Positions 1 through 10,091 of a stretch of 64,000 nucleotides of DNA are shown piece after piece (position 1 is the first letter of the stretch; each line of letters begins with the position of its first letter). Location of the stretch: assembly GCF_021130785.1 (NCBI RefSeq), contig NC_060211.1:129468501-129532500 (forward strand). Reading direction: 5' to 3'. Both the position numbers and the translations under genes were made by a program. The DNA is from Homalodisca vitripennis (taxonomy: Eukaryota; Arthropoda; Insecta; Hemiptera; Cicadellidae). The notes below the pieces were generated by a model. It did no database searches, was not told where the DNA came from, and saw nothing but the letters and a program-made list of their open reading frames with translations.

Positions 1-60
1 TTAATTTCTCTTATTCATGTGACGACAGATATTTAATTATACATTAATTTACGAGTAACC

Positions 61-310
61 ACAACTACTGATGGCGAGAGAAAAGAAGAGACCTGGATTC
101 TGGCCTATCTGAAATTTGCAGGCGTTACTACTAGTATGTTGCCGCGCCCTGTTTCGTAATTCCATTATTGTTTCACTGTTCCATTGCTAGGATAAACAAT
201 TCGCAGGGTTGGCTGTGGGGCGAAGCGCCTGAAATTACCGGGCGGCAACACACTAGTACACAGCTGTGCGCCGGCACGGGCCAGGTCTCTTCTTTTCTCT
301 CGCCAACAGT
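61..310. repeat. Imperfect foldback (inverted repeat) element
   Basis: Two 25-bp arms at 72-96 and 281-305 are perfect reverse complements. A second, inner pair at 129-145 and 242-258 matches over 17 bp with one mismatch in the same nested order. The arms enclose a GC-richer loop. The flanks outside the arms also look weakly alike in reverse complement. This is the layout of a foldback or MITE-like non-autonomous DNA element. No transposase is present and no target-site duplication was established, so the family is unknown. Confidence 0.6.
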
Positions 311-430
311 ATTAGTAAAAATTCATACTCAAAATGATTTACTAACATTTTGTGTTATTTACTCGTACACAAATTGCGCTTTATTTCATGTCCGCAATAG
401 CTAGTCCAAACTGTGTCTAAAGACTATAAT

Positions 431-1212
431 TGTTCCACAAGCTATGTGGAAAGATTTGTGTCGAAGGTGTGTGCTAATTGCAATAATGTTTATCTCTGAC
501 GAACTAATTTTCTATTCCATTACACAAAATTGACACCACTTCACACCACCTCAGCTGATTGGAATTTCATCCTAGATTGGCAGTTTACAGTTTCCTCTAG
601 AGTTACCGTGGTTAAACTTAACCTGAACTGTAACATTTAGCTCGCATTATAGTTCTGGATCTCATGAAAAACGATTTCTTATAAATGTATTATTTATATA
701 AAAAATAATCATATAAAAAAGAACTCACATGACTTCAAATAAAATATTTAAACAGTAAACATATAACTAACATAATTGTTATTATTTGTACACTCAGTTG
801 TGTAACTAACTCAAAGATTGTGTACATCACTCAAATGTAATGATTATAATACGTTCTAAATATTAGACATTAACATATATATGTCTCTAGCAGCTCGTCA
901 GGATAAGCACAGACAATAAGACTGTGAATACATAGGCGTATATGGAGGGTTTACAAGCAATGCCCTTGTGCGTCGCAGTTTGTGCAGTGGACCAGGGCCT
1001 TCACGGGAAGACCTGGCTCTGATGCGGTCCCACTCCAAGGAATTAGCCGAGTTAATGAGGTGCCGAGCTTGCGCCTTAATGTAGTCGCCCAGCGTCAGGA
1101 TTCCATCATAACAGTGTTCCGAACAATCTAAGGGTTTTAGATAGGATCAAGGTGTAAAGGAGCAGCTTGATGATATGTGGTGAAGAGCGGTGAAGAGCAA
1201 TGAAGAAGTGGA
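431..1212. other. AT-rich stretch, then GC-richer block
   Basis: Positions 431-930 are AT-rich with nothing recognisable. Positions 930-1212 are clearly GC-richer and read on the minus strand as short open stretches with coding-like composition (for example around 960-1110), broken by stops. They could be the 3' UTR of the exon candidate at 1213-1428 or decayed coding sequence. Confidence 0.3.
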
Positions 1213-1428
1213 TCAACAGACATAAAAGCCGTCTGGCCAGACTGGATCCTGCAGTCTGTAGCAACCTTTGTCTAGAGTCACCTGGTCAGCACCATCCCGA
1301 GTGCTTTTCGACGTAGTCTCTCGAAGCTGGATGACCAGGACTTCCCGAAGAACCGGACCATAGTCCTTCCAGGTGAAGTAGATCGTCTCACATTTTTCCG
1401 CGTTTTTCTTCATCGGCCAACAAATGAA
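1213..1428 (-). CDS. Candidate terminal exon, unknown protein
   Basis: A minus-strand frame is open from 1539 to a TGA at 1213. A strong 3' splice site (pyrimidine run then CCACAG) ends just above 1428, so the exon would begin with codon TTC in phase 0. That matches the phase-0 end of the upstream candidate exon at 3644-3812. The 71-residue segment reads KCETIYFTWKDYGPV in its middle and is GC-richer than its flanks. A second good acceptor lies higher up (near 1517), and a possible donor at about 1267 (CAG/GTGACT) would shorten the exon. No domain is recognised. Alternatives: decayed retroelement coding sequence, or an internal exon. Confidence 0.35.
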   Translation of the reverse strand, partial: FICWPMKKNAEKCETIYFTWKDYGPVLREVLVIQLRETTSKSTRDGADQVTLDKGCYRLQDPVWPDGFYVC

Positions 1429-2070
1429 CTGTGGAGAGAATAGACCCATTTGGCGGTGCATGTAAATGCAGGATTGACGCAGCCCGATCGACGCGACGGG
1501 GACATGAATCTCCGCTGCGCAGATGGCAGCAGAGATCATTTGCGATAGAGGCTTGAAATGTTAGAAAGCATAAACGAAAGAAACCGCCCTTAAACAAATT
1601 ACAGGGCCTTTTTGTTGAATTTAAGATATGCTTCTCAATAAATGTTTAAACTACTATGGAACTGCAGTTTTTGATCCACAATTGTGTGAAAGAATTACTC
1701 TCCGAACATTCTTATCTAGGTGTTCTAAATACAAAACATGGCATTGTTTTGCATCGATTACTATGTATATTCAGTAGTGTTAGCTACCCAATTGTTACAA
1801 TAACCTATGCTATAGAGTTTATTTACAGACCCCAGATATGCAATACAATCGGGGCACTAAAACATTAAACTTGCATAATTCATCAGTAACTCGAATAAAG
1901 ACTAAAGAGAAACAAAGTTTTATCTCACTAAAAGCCATTTAAACCAAACTTAACGCAATCCAAGTTTTAGACAGACGGTCGGGTGTTTAACAACCAGTTG
2001 TTTAGTTTATTTATTACTTGGCCAACTTTCATAAATAGCATTTTTATTCAGCGATCCTTTGAACGAGAGA
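1429..2070. other. Probable intron sequence
   Basis: The first ~110 bases stay open on the minus strand and may extend the exon candidate below. From about 1560 the DNA is AT-rich with no splice-bounded coding island or repeat that I can name. Confidence 0.3.
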
Positions 2071-2412
2071 TGAAAATGAATCATTACTTATAATCTGAAT
2101 AAATGAATCCCATTAATTGTAATGGTATTTGAGTTGGTCATAATATAACTAAACATCTATTAAGATTATTCCTTTTTCAGTTATTCCTTTATTATTCACA
2201 GTTACGAGTTTTCAAGTAGAAACGACTTCAAAGCACCTCAGGACCGGGCAGTGAAAATGCTGTTGGTTCCAATAAATATAAAGCTTCCTTCACCGCTGAC
2301 TATCAAAGATATTACTGCTTATTTATCCAGTCCTACCAGTCTTATTTTCTCGGAATTTGTTTTTGATGAAAGATTTTTGCATTTATTTGTACAAATCAGG
2401 CATACAAATGAC
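2071..2412. repeat. 340-bp direct repeat, copy A
   Basis: Nearly identical to copy B at 7679-8018, with roughly a dozen substitutions and one indel. Similarity begins sharply at TGAAAATGAATC and stops near ATACAAATGA. Both copies hold the same small + strand open frame starting MKMLLVPINIKLPSP, about 50 codons shared. Most coding-frame differences change the amino acid, so there is no sign of constraint. The similarity points to recent duplication or two insertions of one repeat. No primer-binding site or polypurine tract suggests LTRs. Confidence 0.85.
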
Positions 2413-3643
2413 AAATCTCATAGTATTTTGTAACATAAAAGGGAGTTACATATAATATCTGCAATAGTGTAATTAGCTGAGCGTTAGCCAACCCTATCAT
2501 TCGAGGAACTTGACGAATTTTATTTCTGTCAGTCCTTCTGTCTCTATGTCTATCCTTGCGATTCTCGAAAACGAACTTGAGCGAAATAAATCAATTTGTA
2601 ATCATATGAGATTTCAATGTGATGACGTTGATTCATAGAAAAAAAAACATAATGGAGTGAAATGGCGCAATCTGGCGTTGTAACACTCTTCCAAGGTTAC
2701 CGGAACTGTAATTATCTAAACACTTTTGTTATGAATTGAATGTGAATGTACCATGTAACAAGATATTTTGAGGAAATACCCATCTGCATACTAAAGTTTA
2801 TGTGAAAATTTATTTCTACTTAGACAAAATTAAGTTCCATGAATGTGCATTGAAGTTCCAACCATGGAATTTGGCTGAGTGTCATTCAAGCCCATCACTC
2901 AGTGGGATGACACAATTTCTCCTTTGTGTACCTTGCGGATATAACAATTTTCTTTTGTATGGTTATCTGTATGTATACCCATCCACAGGACATCGCGAGA
3001 TTAAAATAAACTATAAACTTGGAAATTTTGCATCCTGCCTCAGCGATTTTGCAGGCGGTTACGCGACAGGTGGGAGGCGTAATCCTGTGTTTTATTAGGA
3101 TAATTAGCAATTAAATATATACTGTCTCCATATTCTAACATTCCTCTAATAAATACATCTCCAGATGAGGGAGATGACATGGACTGTGTAGCTACTATAC
3201 AAGGCTGTATAATATTGGCCTCTTTAACTGTGTTCCAGCTGTAAGAATACTAATACAGAATATAATATAATAAATAATACAGAAGAATTAATTAAATGTC
3301 TTTTTTACCCAATTGTGGTAGAAAGTTTTACATTTATTTCCACTCAGCGCAAGAAGGTAAAGAAACCCCACTTATCCTAAAAAGACTTTTGCCCTGCTTG
3401 TGGAGTTACAGGATATTCAAGATGGGTACAATAATAAGATTTAAACACAAGTAGTATGGAAATAAGATAATTGGAAATGGCAAACATTCAGAAGGTTTGG
3501 TCTCGTCATTATTTAGTATAAAGAAGTGTCTAGTTGAGAGGGAGGTAACATAGATAGCCCGATATAACATAAATATAACACATAAATAAGTATATAAATA
3601 GTAACAATAGTTCAGTACATCCAGCTGATACGACACAACTCAC
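2413..3643. other. AT-rich sequence, no gene seen
   Basis: Opposed ~70-100 codon frames occur near 2800-3110, but neither has splice signals or recognisable motifs. Probably intron between candidate exons 3644-3812 and 1213-1428. Confidence 0.3.
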
Positions 3644-3812
3644 GTGGTCTTCTACTATACCGCTTCCGTCGCAACATAGCTGTGTTTGTGTTGTAGAAGT
3701 CATCTCCCGTCGAGATTCCATGAGGAGGGATAACATCTCTATCTCAATTATGTCACCTTGGAAGAAAGGAATGCTAGCTCTACCCACCCTTTTCCAGTCA
3801 ATACGAGGCATT
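3644..3812 (-). CDS. Internal exon, unknown protein
   Basis: This 169-nt minus-strand island is bounded by an acceptor with a TTTTTCAG end above 3812 and a consensus donor (CAC/GTGAGT) below 3644. It takes one base to finish a split codon, then encodes 56 residues beginning MPRIDWKRVGRASIPFFQGD and ending DGSGIVEDH, finishing in phase 0. Composition is balanced and GC is higher than in the flanks. Phase fits both the candidate exon at 4354-4385 upstream and the one at 1213-1428 downstream. No family is recognised. A pair of adjacent cysteines lies in the second half. Confidence 0.5.
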
Positions 3813-4353
3813 CTGAAAAATGTATACGTTCCGTAATTAAATTGAATACACATAAACTAAATATATCTCTTATATTAATTAAGTTTAAACTCTTAAATAG
3901 GTTAATTAATATTAAGACCTTTCCTGATCCCATTATAGGGCTGTGGTATAACATTTAAAGGGTTCTAAGATACCATTATAGTATTACAGATAATAATATG
4001 AAATTCACATCAGATAATATTTCTTTTTCTTGCCGATTATAAATTATACTTTAGTGGAGAGTACTTTTAAAATAGTTGTTTCGAAAACTATTTTTTGAGG
4101 AAGCTATGGGTTTCGATTGGCTGGAATCATAAAAATTTAGAAATATGCAAAACATCCGTCACATGGCTTAATTAACACGCCTTCGCTCCTAAGCCTTTTA
4201 ATTTACTGAAGGAATGGTTTGCATTATTTCACTCCTCTATATTAGCCTTAGAAACGATTTATAATATTAACTTTTGAAGACAACACAGCAATATGATGCC
4301 TGCACATAGTTTCTGAATAGAATTATTTAATATTTTTTTAGTTTAGAACTTAC

Positions 4354-4385
4354 GCATAAAGTCTCAGAACATTTAATTGCATCTT
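4354..4385 (-). CDS. Candidate micro-exon (32 nt)
   Basis: The minus strand shows a good acceptor (pyrimidine-rich, ending TTTCAG) and a strong donor (TGC/GTAAGT). Read from phase 0 it encodes KMQLNVLRLY plus two bases that would complete an Ala codon with the first base of exon 3644-3812. A second open frame (DAIKCSETLC) exists. Short length makes chance occurrence quite possible; the main support is phase agreement with its neighbours. Confidence 0.3.
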
Positions 4386-4612
4386 CTGAAAGTTATGAGT
4401 TGGGAATGTTAATAGCTGTAACTTTGTATTAGCGTTTCAATAATTTAACTCAATCTATAACTGAACCACTACTGCTAACGTATTTGTAAACTGTTTTCTC
4501 TGGGAGTCGGTGAAGCCGTCAAACTGCTATGCGCTGTGACAACGGAGTTGTACACACAAGAGTGACCTGTTTTCTTTGGCTTGTACAGGCTGGCGAAGAA
4601 GAGTCAACTTAC

Positions 4613-4637
4613 ATTCTGTCTCCTGATAACTTTACTA
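4613..4637 (-). CDS. Candidate micro-exon (25 nt)
   Basis: Minus-strand donor AAT/GTAAGT is strong; the acceptor (CTATCTTAG) is moderate. The exon takes one base to complete a codon and encodes SKVIRRQN, ending in phase 0. An acceptor further upstream in the same frame would give a longer version. Phase fits 5785-5865 before it and 4354-4385 after it. A competing + strand reading with an acceptor at about 4589 overlaps it. Confidence 0.25.
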
Positions 4638-5784
4638 CTAAGATAGTGTTCACCATTCAACATATGACACAAAATAAGTCTTAGTAATTTAATATTGTAA
4701 AGTTATAATAATGTAGATACTATTATTTAAATTTATAGAAGTTTTAAGAATACTACAGTTATTTTCAGCCCTAGCAGCATTAATAAAATACACTTAATTT
4801 TTCACGAAACATGCAACCATTGTGAATAAAAAATGTTCATAAAAACTTTTGTCAATGAATAGTTAATCTGAGTATATTACATTAAAGCATGTCTCTGCAT
4901 AGAAGCACTGTCTTCCATCGTATAACACATTTTTATCTCTTACATGTTATCATATTTTCTATTCATTGTATGACTTCAATTTACATTTGCAACCTTCCAA
5001 AAAAATAAAATTTTAAACTTCCACAGAGTAACAAACACCATTATAGAGTAAGCATTATCTTCTATTATGTAATTTGTTCTAAGTGGCTACGTCCTTTGGA
5101 ATGAATAAATACAAATATACTAAACACTTGCAATGCAAGCCATGAGCGGTGCATAAAACTCACCGCGCAAATCTATGTCTAAGAGGGTTTCACGCCTAGC
5201 TTAATAGTCGCGATTTAAACCTTTCTACTGGCCTCTAAAAGAATTCCTACAGAAAAAATTATAGGACAGAAGTGACATAATGCAGGATGACGCAACTGTT
5301 GTGAGAAAATCGAGGTCATCTAAGTTTATATCTAAATGCACCGAAACTGGAATTTAACGCAGAGGGTGCTCTAAAATAAGAGAAATCTAGAATATTTCAA
5401 CTGTATAAAGATAATACTATTGCAGTTATAAGGGTAGACCGTTATAAGAATAAAATTTAATAAAGAGGTAAACGTTGGTCCCAACAAACCACTGAGATAT
5501 CCTATTAAGAGTAACACTTCATTATTAAATAAATTACCGTAAAGATATCATTTTCAGGTCGTATATAGATGTTGATATAGACTTTAACCCAAAACCACCC
5601 TTAATGTACGGATTGCCTTTAAGTGGCGTTCCAGCGAGACATATTGACAGCTCTATTAATCACTAGATACATCTCCAAATTGTTACCCGATTGAGTGTAA
5701 CATTCACTGTGAGAGATTCAAAACATTATAATAGAACAAAATACTATACAAAAAATAAAAATGGGGTCATAACCAACAACTCAC

Positions 5785-5865
5785 GGATGTTTGGTGTCAG
5801 TGATACAATTAGATCCATAGCAACCTTCTATAAATCCAGCAGCTACTGATAAAACAGGAATGATA
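5785..5865 (-). CDS. Internal exon, hydrophobic then Cys-bearing segment
   Basis: This 81-nt minus-strand island has a good acceptor (ATGTCTTTTCAG) and a good donor (CC/GTGAGT). Only one of three frames is open: one base, 26 codons, two bases. It encodes IIPVLSVAAGFIEGCYGSNC followed by ITDTKH. The start is hydrophobic and could form part of a membrane segment or signal anchor when joined to the preceding candidate exon. Two cysteines follow. No family is recognised. Confidence 0.45.
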
Positions 5866-6061
5866 CTGAAAAGACATAATATCAAAATGATTTCGTAAAC
5901 ACGTTAGACATATGTTTAGCAAAACGGCAGGAACATAGCAGTTAAAAAATACGCAATATAATGTATTAACCTTTTAATAATTGTACTTGTAATAATTTCA
6001 CACAGTTGTTCAAGAATATTAAGAAAAAACTTTAAAATAACCATGAAATAAAATAACTTAC

Positions 6062-6090
6062 ATAGAGAGCATCATCAGATTACCCAAATG
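6062..6090 (-). CDS. Candidate micro-exon (29 nt)
   Basis: The minus-strand acceptor (pyrimidine tract, GCTGACAG) and donor (TAT/GTAAGT) are both good. Read from phase 0 it gives HLGNLMMLS plus two bases; joined to 5785-5865 it extends the hydrophobic run (NLMMLSIIIPVLSVAAGF). An in-frame stop just upstream means it must start at or next to this acceptor. Confidence 0.35.
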
Positions 6091-6340
6091 CTGTCAGCAT
6101 GTAATAAAGAAGTCATATTATTGAATATAGCCCCTTTTAAAATAAGGATAATATTTGTATAGACAAACCACTTAGACATACTATTAAGAATACGTGTAAG
6201 GGATAATCAAAGGCAGGATTTAAAAAGTTGGTAATACTGTTCGCTCATTGGTTAAGATTCACTCTATCACAGCACAGCTCCATATATTCTACTAAACTTT
6301 ACAAGCAGATGTGCATTATTGGTTGCATAACTGACCTTAC

Positions 6341-6364
6341 CAGTTTTGGTATAACAATATTATT
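6341..6364 (-). CDS. Candidate micro-exon (24 nt or longer)
   Basis: The donor CTG/GTAAGG is strong on the minus strand. With the nearest acceptor (AACTTCAG) the exon encodes NNIVIPKL in phase 0, which fits 6062-6090. The frame stays open about 50 bases further up, and a CTAAC branch-point-like motif sits near 6425, so a longer exon starting at one of several AGs is equally likely. Confidence 0.3.
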
Positions 6365-7678
6365 CTGAAGTTGTTTCTCTGCGACGAGGTTTACGTATCT
6401 TAGACTTGAATTTTGTTAGCAATCTTTCTATAGAACGTGAACCAGTCAAATTTTTATGATAGTATGAAAGTATTTTGGAGATTTTGAACAATGTAATTAT
6501 GTTTCTCATAATTGAGCATTTTAATTTTTAAACCTTATATTGCATAATTGTTATGATGCATATAACCAGCACATAAAAAGAATTATCTCATGATATTATA
6601 CAAAACTTTGTATGGCTTAACATTGTTTATGTGATAAATCAAGATATCCACTCTTACTTTCAGTCTTTCATATAAAATTTTAGTTTTAAATTATTTGATA
6701 TGTTTAAATACAACAAACAGGTTTTCTTTTAATGTATATATTATTCATTATTTGATCCTTTATATTTAAATAGTATCTTTTTGTCAAAAATATAGTCAGT
6801 ACCTTCAATTGACAATTCCAAACTTGTTCGAAACAAGTAATCAATTTGGTACCTTTGATTACATTAGTTAGTACAAGCAAGGTTCATTCATACCAACATG
6901 TATACATGAAAATGTTTAAACGTTATCAAACATTTTTAAATTACTTCTAATCTCCTAAAATATAAAAATGGTAATTTTTTATTCAAAGCAAAAATCACGT
7001 TTAACTATCACTATGAAATATTTTAACTTTTTTTATGAAATATAGGTATTTTGTAGAACTTTTAAAGTAATGGCATGATAATTGAAATATAATACCTAAT
7101 TAGTCAACAACTCGGTAAGAGTATCATGAACAGTCTACTTATAGCTAACCAAGTTTGCTGCTAACATGTGAAGCCGAGTACTTAAGTAACTCTCCCTCTC
7201 TCTCCAAGACCCCGTATTCACAAACGCAGTAACAGTAACATTATTAGCGGTCGTAAGCAGCTGATTTCGCTGTTTCGTTCTTGTGGTTAGAAGCGTCCTT
7301 TTACTCACTGAAGGGTGCGCTCTTAATTTCCTCACATGGGTTGAAAAAAATTCCTCTATTACGTAAAATTAGCTTCTTTGTCGGCAAACAACCTAACAGG
7401 TTATTCAAATTAAACTCGCTGTTATAACCGAAAATGTAGCAGTGTATAATAGACTGACAACGCTCAGAGCGGAGAACAGTTTGTCATCACATATTAAACC
7501 ATTTTTTTATAACGTCACAGTTAAGAAGAATATAGGAATAGATGTAAAACTAAAATTTAGAGAGTGGTGTCAGCGGCTTCAATTAGAGCTTGGGGTATTG
7601 ATTTTAGCTTGCTGTTATACATTTAAGATGTAACTTTCCTACGGGCTTAAGTGTGCTATATACAGGCTAGGTACTTCC
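6365..7678. other. AT-rich sequence, probable intron
   Basis: Mostly poly-A/T-rich DNA. A small GC-richer pocket at about 7190-7330 has an open minus-strand frame but no convincing splice sites or motifs. Confidence 0.3.
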
Positions 7679-8018
7679 TGAAAATGAATCATTACTTACA
7701 ATCTGAATAAATGAATCCCATTAATTGTAATGGTATTGGAGTTGGTCATAATATAACTAAACATCTATTAAGATTATTCCTTTTTCAGTTATTCCTTTAT
7801 TATTCACAGTTACGAGTTTTCAAATAGAAACGACTTCAAAGCACCTCAGGACCGGCAGTGAAAATGCTGTTGGTTCCAATAAATATAAAGCTTCCTTCAC
7901 CGCTGACTATCAAAGATATTACTGCTTATTTATCCAGTCCTATCAGTCTTATTTTCTCGGAATTCGTTTTGGATGAAAGATTTTGGCATTTATTTGTACA
8001 AATCAGACATACACATGA
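7679..8018. repeat. 340-bp direct repeat, copy B
   Basis: Second copy of the repeat at 2071-2412, same orientation, 5.6 kb away. The two flank the whole cluster of small candidate exons. Boundaries are sharp on both sides and flanking sequences do not match. Confidence 0.85.
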
Positions 8019-8672
8019 GACCCTTGGCGGGTACAACTAAAAAACAAAATAGCACAGGCCTTTGGAAACCTGCGTTTCCAGGTTGGTGTCAGAATAATCA
8101 ACTGAGAGTATTTAAGAATCCACAAAAATGAGTCAGTTCAAATCCTGTCCAAACATCTTACTAAGGTCTATTTATTCTTATTCAGTTATTCTATTCAGTT
8201 AATTAATGTTGTAAAGGGTCACTGAGAAGATTTTTCGGCACCAGTACTTATCGAGAATGACGGCTGTATACCGTATGTAATAAATTATAATATATGATAG
8301 TACAATAAAACAATCATCATGAATGTTCATATTTTTACGTTGCTGAGTTAACCGCTCACTTTCGGTATAAGTTTGGTGATTTCCGTTAGAAATATTGGTC
8401 TGTCATTACCAAATTCTGCCAGCTCTGTCCGTAAGTATTAATTTTGCGAATAACAATAGTTATTAAGCCCAGAACTGTAAGCATTAATTTTAATTTATTT
8501 TTTAGTAAATGATAAACGCAATTCAATTTATATCTTTTAAATTTTGATAGTTACAGGTAGTGAAACGTGCTTTTATCCCTTCTTATGAACAATTTTTTAT
8601 TTTAATAATTAATTTCTCGGATTAAGAAAATTAGTTTAAGAATGTTTTAGGCGACTTTGTGGTTAAAATAAA
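8019..8672. other. AT-rich sequence, no gene seen
   Basis: No recognisable repeat, splice-bounded island or RNA gene. Confidence 0.3.
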
Positions 8673-8903
8673 GTGGTAGAAACTCGTAGTGGTCTTCAAA
8701 TATCGTGGCATGCCTTACTTCGTGGATCCAAGATTTGTGGTTGTCCAGTGAAAAATGAAGAAATTTATGTGGAAATAAGTTTGGCAAGTGCATTGCCAGA
8801 AGGGAACTATTCAGAACTAGAACTATATTTTCTAAAGGCGATGTCAAAAAGCCACGATTTGTTCAAAGAGTGGCATCGATTTTTTTCACAGGCAAAATGG
8901 TAA
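8673..8903 (+). CDS. Unassigned coding-like ORF
   Basis: A 76-codon + strand frame with a charged, protein-like second half (EIYVEISLASALPEGNYSEL, then a stretch ending HRFFSQAKW). The opposite strand is also open over much of it, with a donor-like AA/GTAAGG near 8712. I cannot place it in a family. It could be an exon, a transposon remnant, or chance. Confidence 0.2.
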   Translation: MVETRSGLQISWHALLRGSKICGCPVKNEEIYVEISLASALPEGNYSELELYFLKAMSKSHDLFKEWHRFFSQAKW

Positions 8904-9331
8904 TATCTTGGTACATAGTGTAATAATATACCAGTACTATTAGCGATGAAAGGCTAAGACTTTTATTAACTAGTATATACATTCCTGTTCTATGGTAAAA
9001 GTGCAAAATTGATTTGTATTGATGCACTTTTTCGTACATTCAACATTAAGTTACAAGTATAATTGTAGTGGCATTTAAAGTATATTATTCTTATTATTTA
9101 GTACTGTTCTAACACATTAAATTCTATAAACGTAAATTATTGTTTGTATATTTTACTACTATAACAATTCTCTTATTTACTAACGTTTAAATAGCATATT
9201 GCTTCTTCACACTATATGTTACTGTCTAGCTCTAAACTTTTACTATCATAGTATAGACTAATTTTAAACACTGCATTGTAATTATAAAAGTCTTCCAAGC
9301 ATAATGCGATCTTTGATCTTGCCCATTAAAT

Positions 9332-9367
9332 AAGAAAGTTGTACCTTATTTAAGGTACAACTTTCTT
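9332..9367. repeat. Perfect 17-bp-arm palindrome
   Basis: Arms 9332-9348 and 9351-9367 are exact reverse complements around a 2-base centre, which would form a near-loopless hairpin. It lies about 80 bp beyond the last recognisable Penelope-like sequence and may mark an end of that or another element. Confidence 0.75.
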
Positions 9368-9445
9368 TAATAATTAAATCGTATTAAACATCTTATTTCA
9401 CTGTTTCCTCATCGCCAGGGAATAGCAAAATATTTATGCATACAA

Positions 9446-9619
9446 TTATAAACGATTGTGGGATTGACAATCGTTGCAATTTAATTTGTATACTCCACTA
9501 TTGTTGAGTTCTGAATTTTGATTTGTCGAATTGCTTTTCTTTTTTATTAAAAGTCCGAGGTTTCGAGGTTTTGAAAGCCAATTGATATACTTGTTTATAA
9601 AATAATTTGTTAATTTTGT
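9446..9619 (-). pseudogene. Penelope-like linker and GIY-YIG start (remnant)
   Basis: Translation gives KINKLFYKQVYQLAFKTSKP, the usual linker after the reverse transcriptase, then after a frameshift SGVYKLNCNDC, the GIY-YIG entry motif. Frames decay after that. It continues the element interrupted at 9620. Confidence 0.75.
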
Positions 9620-10091
9620 GACAATGTTTACCAAGGTAGTCTTCACCAAGGACAAGCACTCGGCAAAAGACTGCTTGCTCGATTCTAGCTCCGGCTTCAC
9701 CAGATGGCTGATGGGGCTGGGCAGGGATCAGGTTAAGCAAGTGATTGCCTTGATCACTGGACACGGCCACTTCAGGAAACACCTAAACACTGTAGGTTTA
9801 CGAAATGAGGACACGGAGTGTAGACTCTGCAATAAGTCTGAAGAGACTACAAAACACATAATACTGGACTGTGAGAGACTGGGAGCAAGGAGAAGGACTC
9901 TTTTCGGTGATAAACAACCAGGCGACGAACCAGATGCTAGTATCGGGGAAAAGCTTCTTAGCCTAATCAAGGGCACAAAGATAGGCTTACCCCTCTAACA
10001 TCAAAGGGGCACACAATAAGCTCAGGTTGACGTGTGAGGATCTGTGAATCCACCCCAATACCCCAACGCAAAAAAAAAAAAAAAAAAAAAA
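9620..10091 (+). mobile_element. 5'-truncated LINE 3' end with poly(A)
   Basis: A 120-residue open frame ends at a TAA near 9998, followed by a ~75-bp 3' UTR and a ~21-base poly(A) run at 10070-10091. The protein holds the zinc-knuckle-like tail seen at the C-terminus of several non-LTR retrotransposons: GHGHFRKHL, then CRLCNKSEETTKHIILDC. That CxxC-H-C pattern follows the RNase H or reverse transcriptase region in I/R1/Loa-type elements. It lies antiparallel inside the Penelope-like ORF, whose halves resume on either side. The open frame is intact, suggesting a fairly young insertion. No clear target-site duplication was found. Confidence 0.85.

Noticed and set aside
4560..4690. + strand exon starting after CTTGTACAG at 4589 (AGEEESTYILSPDNF...)
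   Set aside because: Good acceptor and composition, but no other + strand exon fits, and the minus-strand donor at 4612 fits the phase chain. Kept as a competing reading only.
2071..8018. LTR retrotransposon flanked by the 340-bp repeats
   Set aside because: No primer-binding site after copy A, no polypurine tract before copy B, no gag-pol sequence between them, and no clear target-site duplication (only a 4-base GAGA coincidence).
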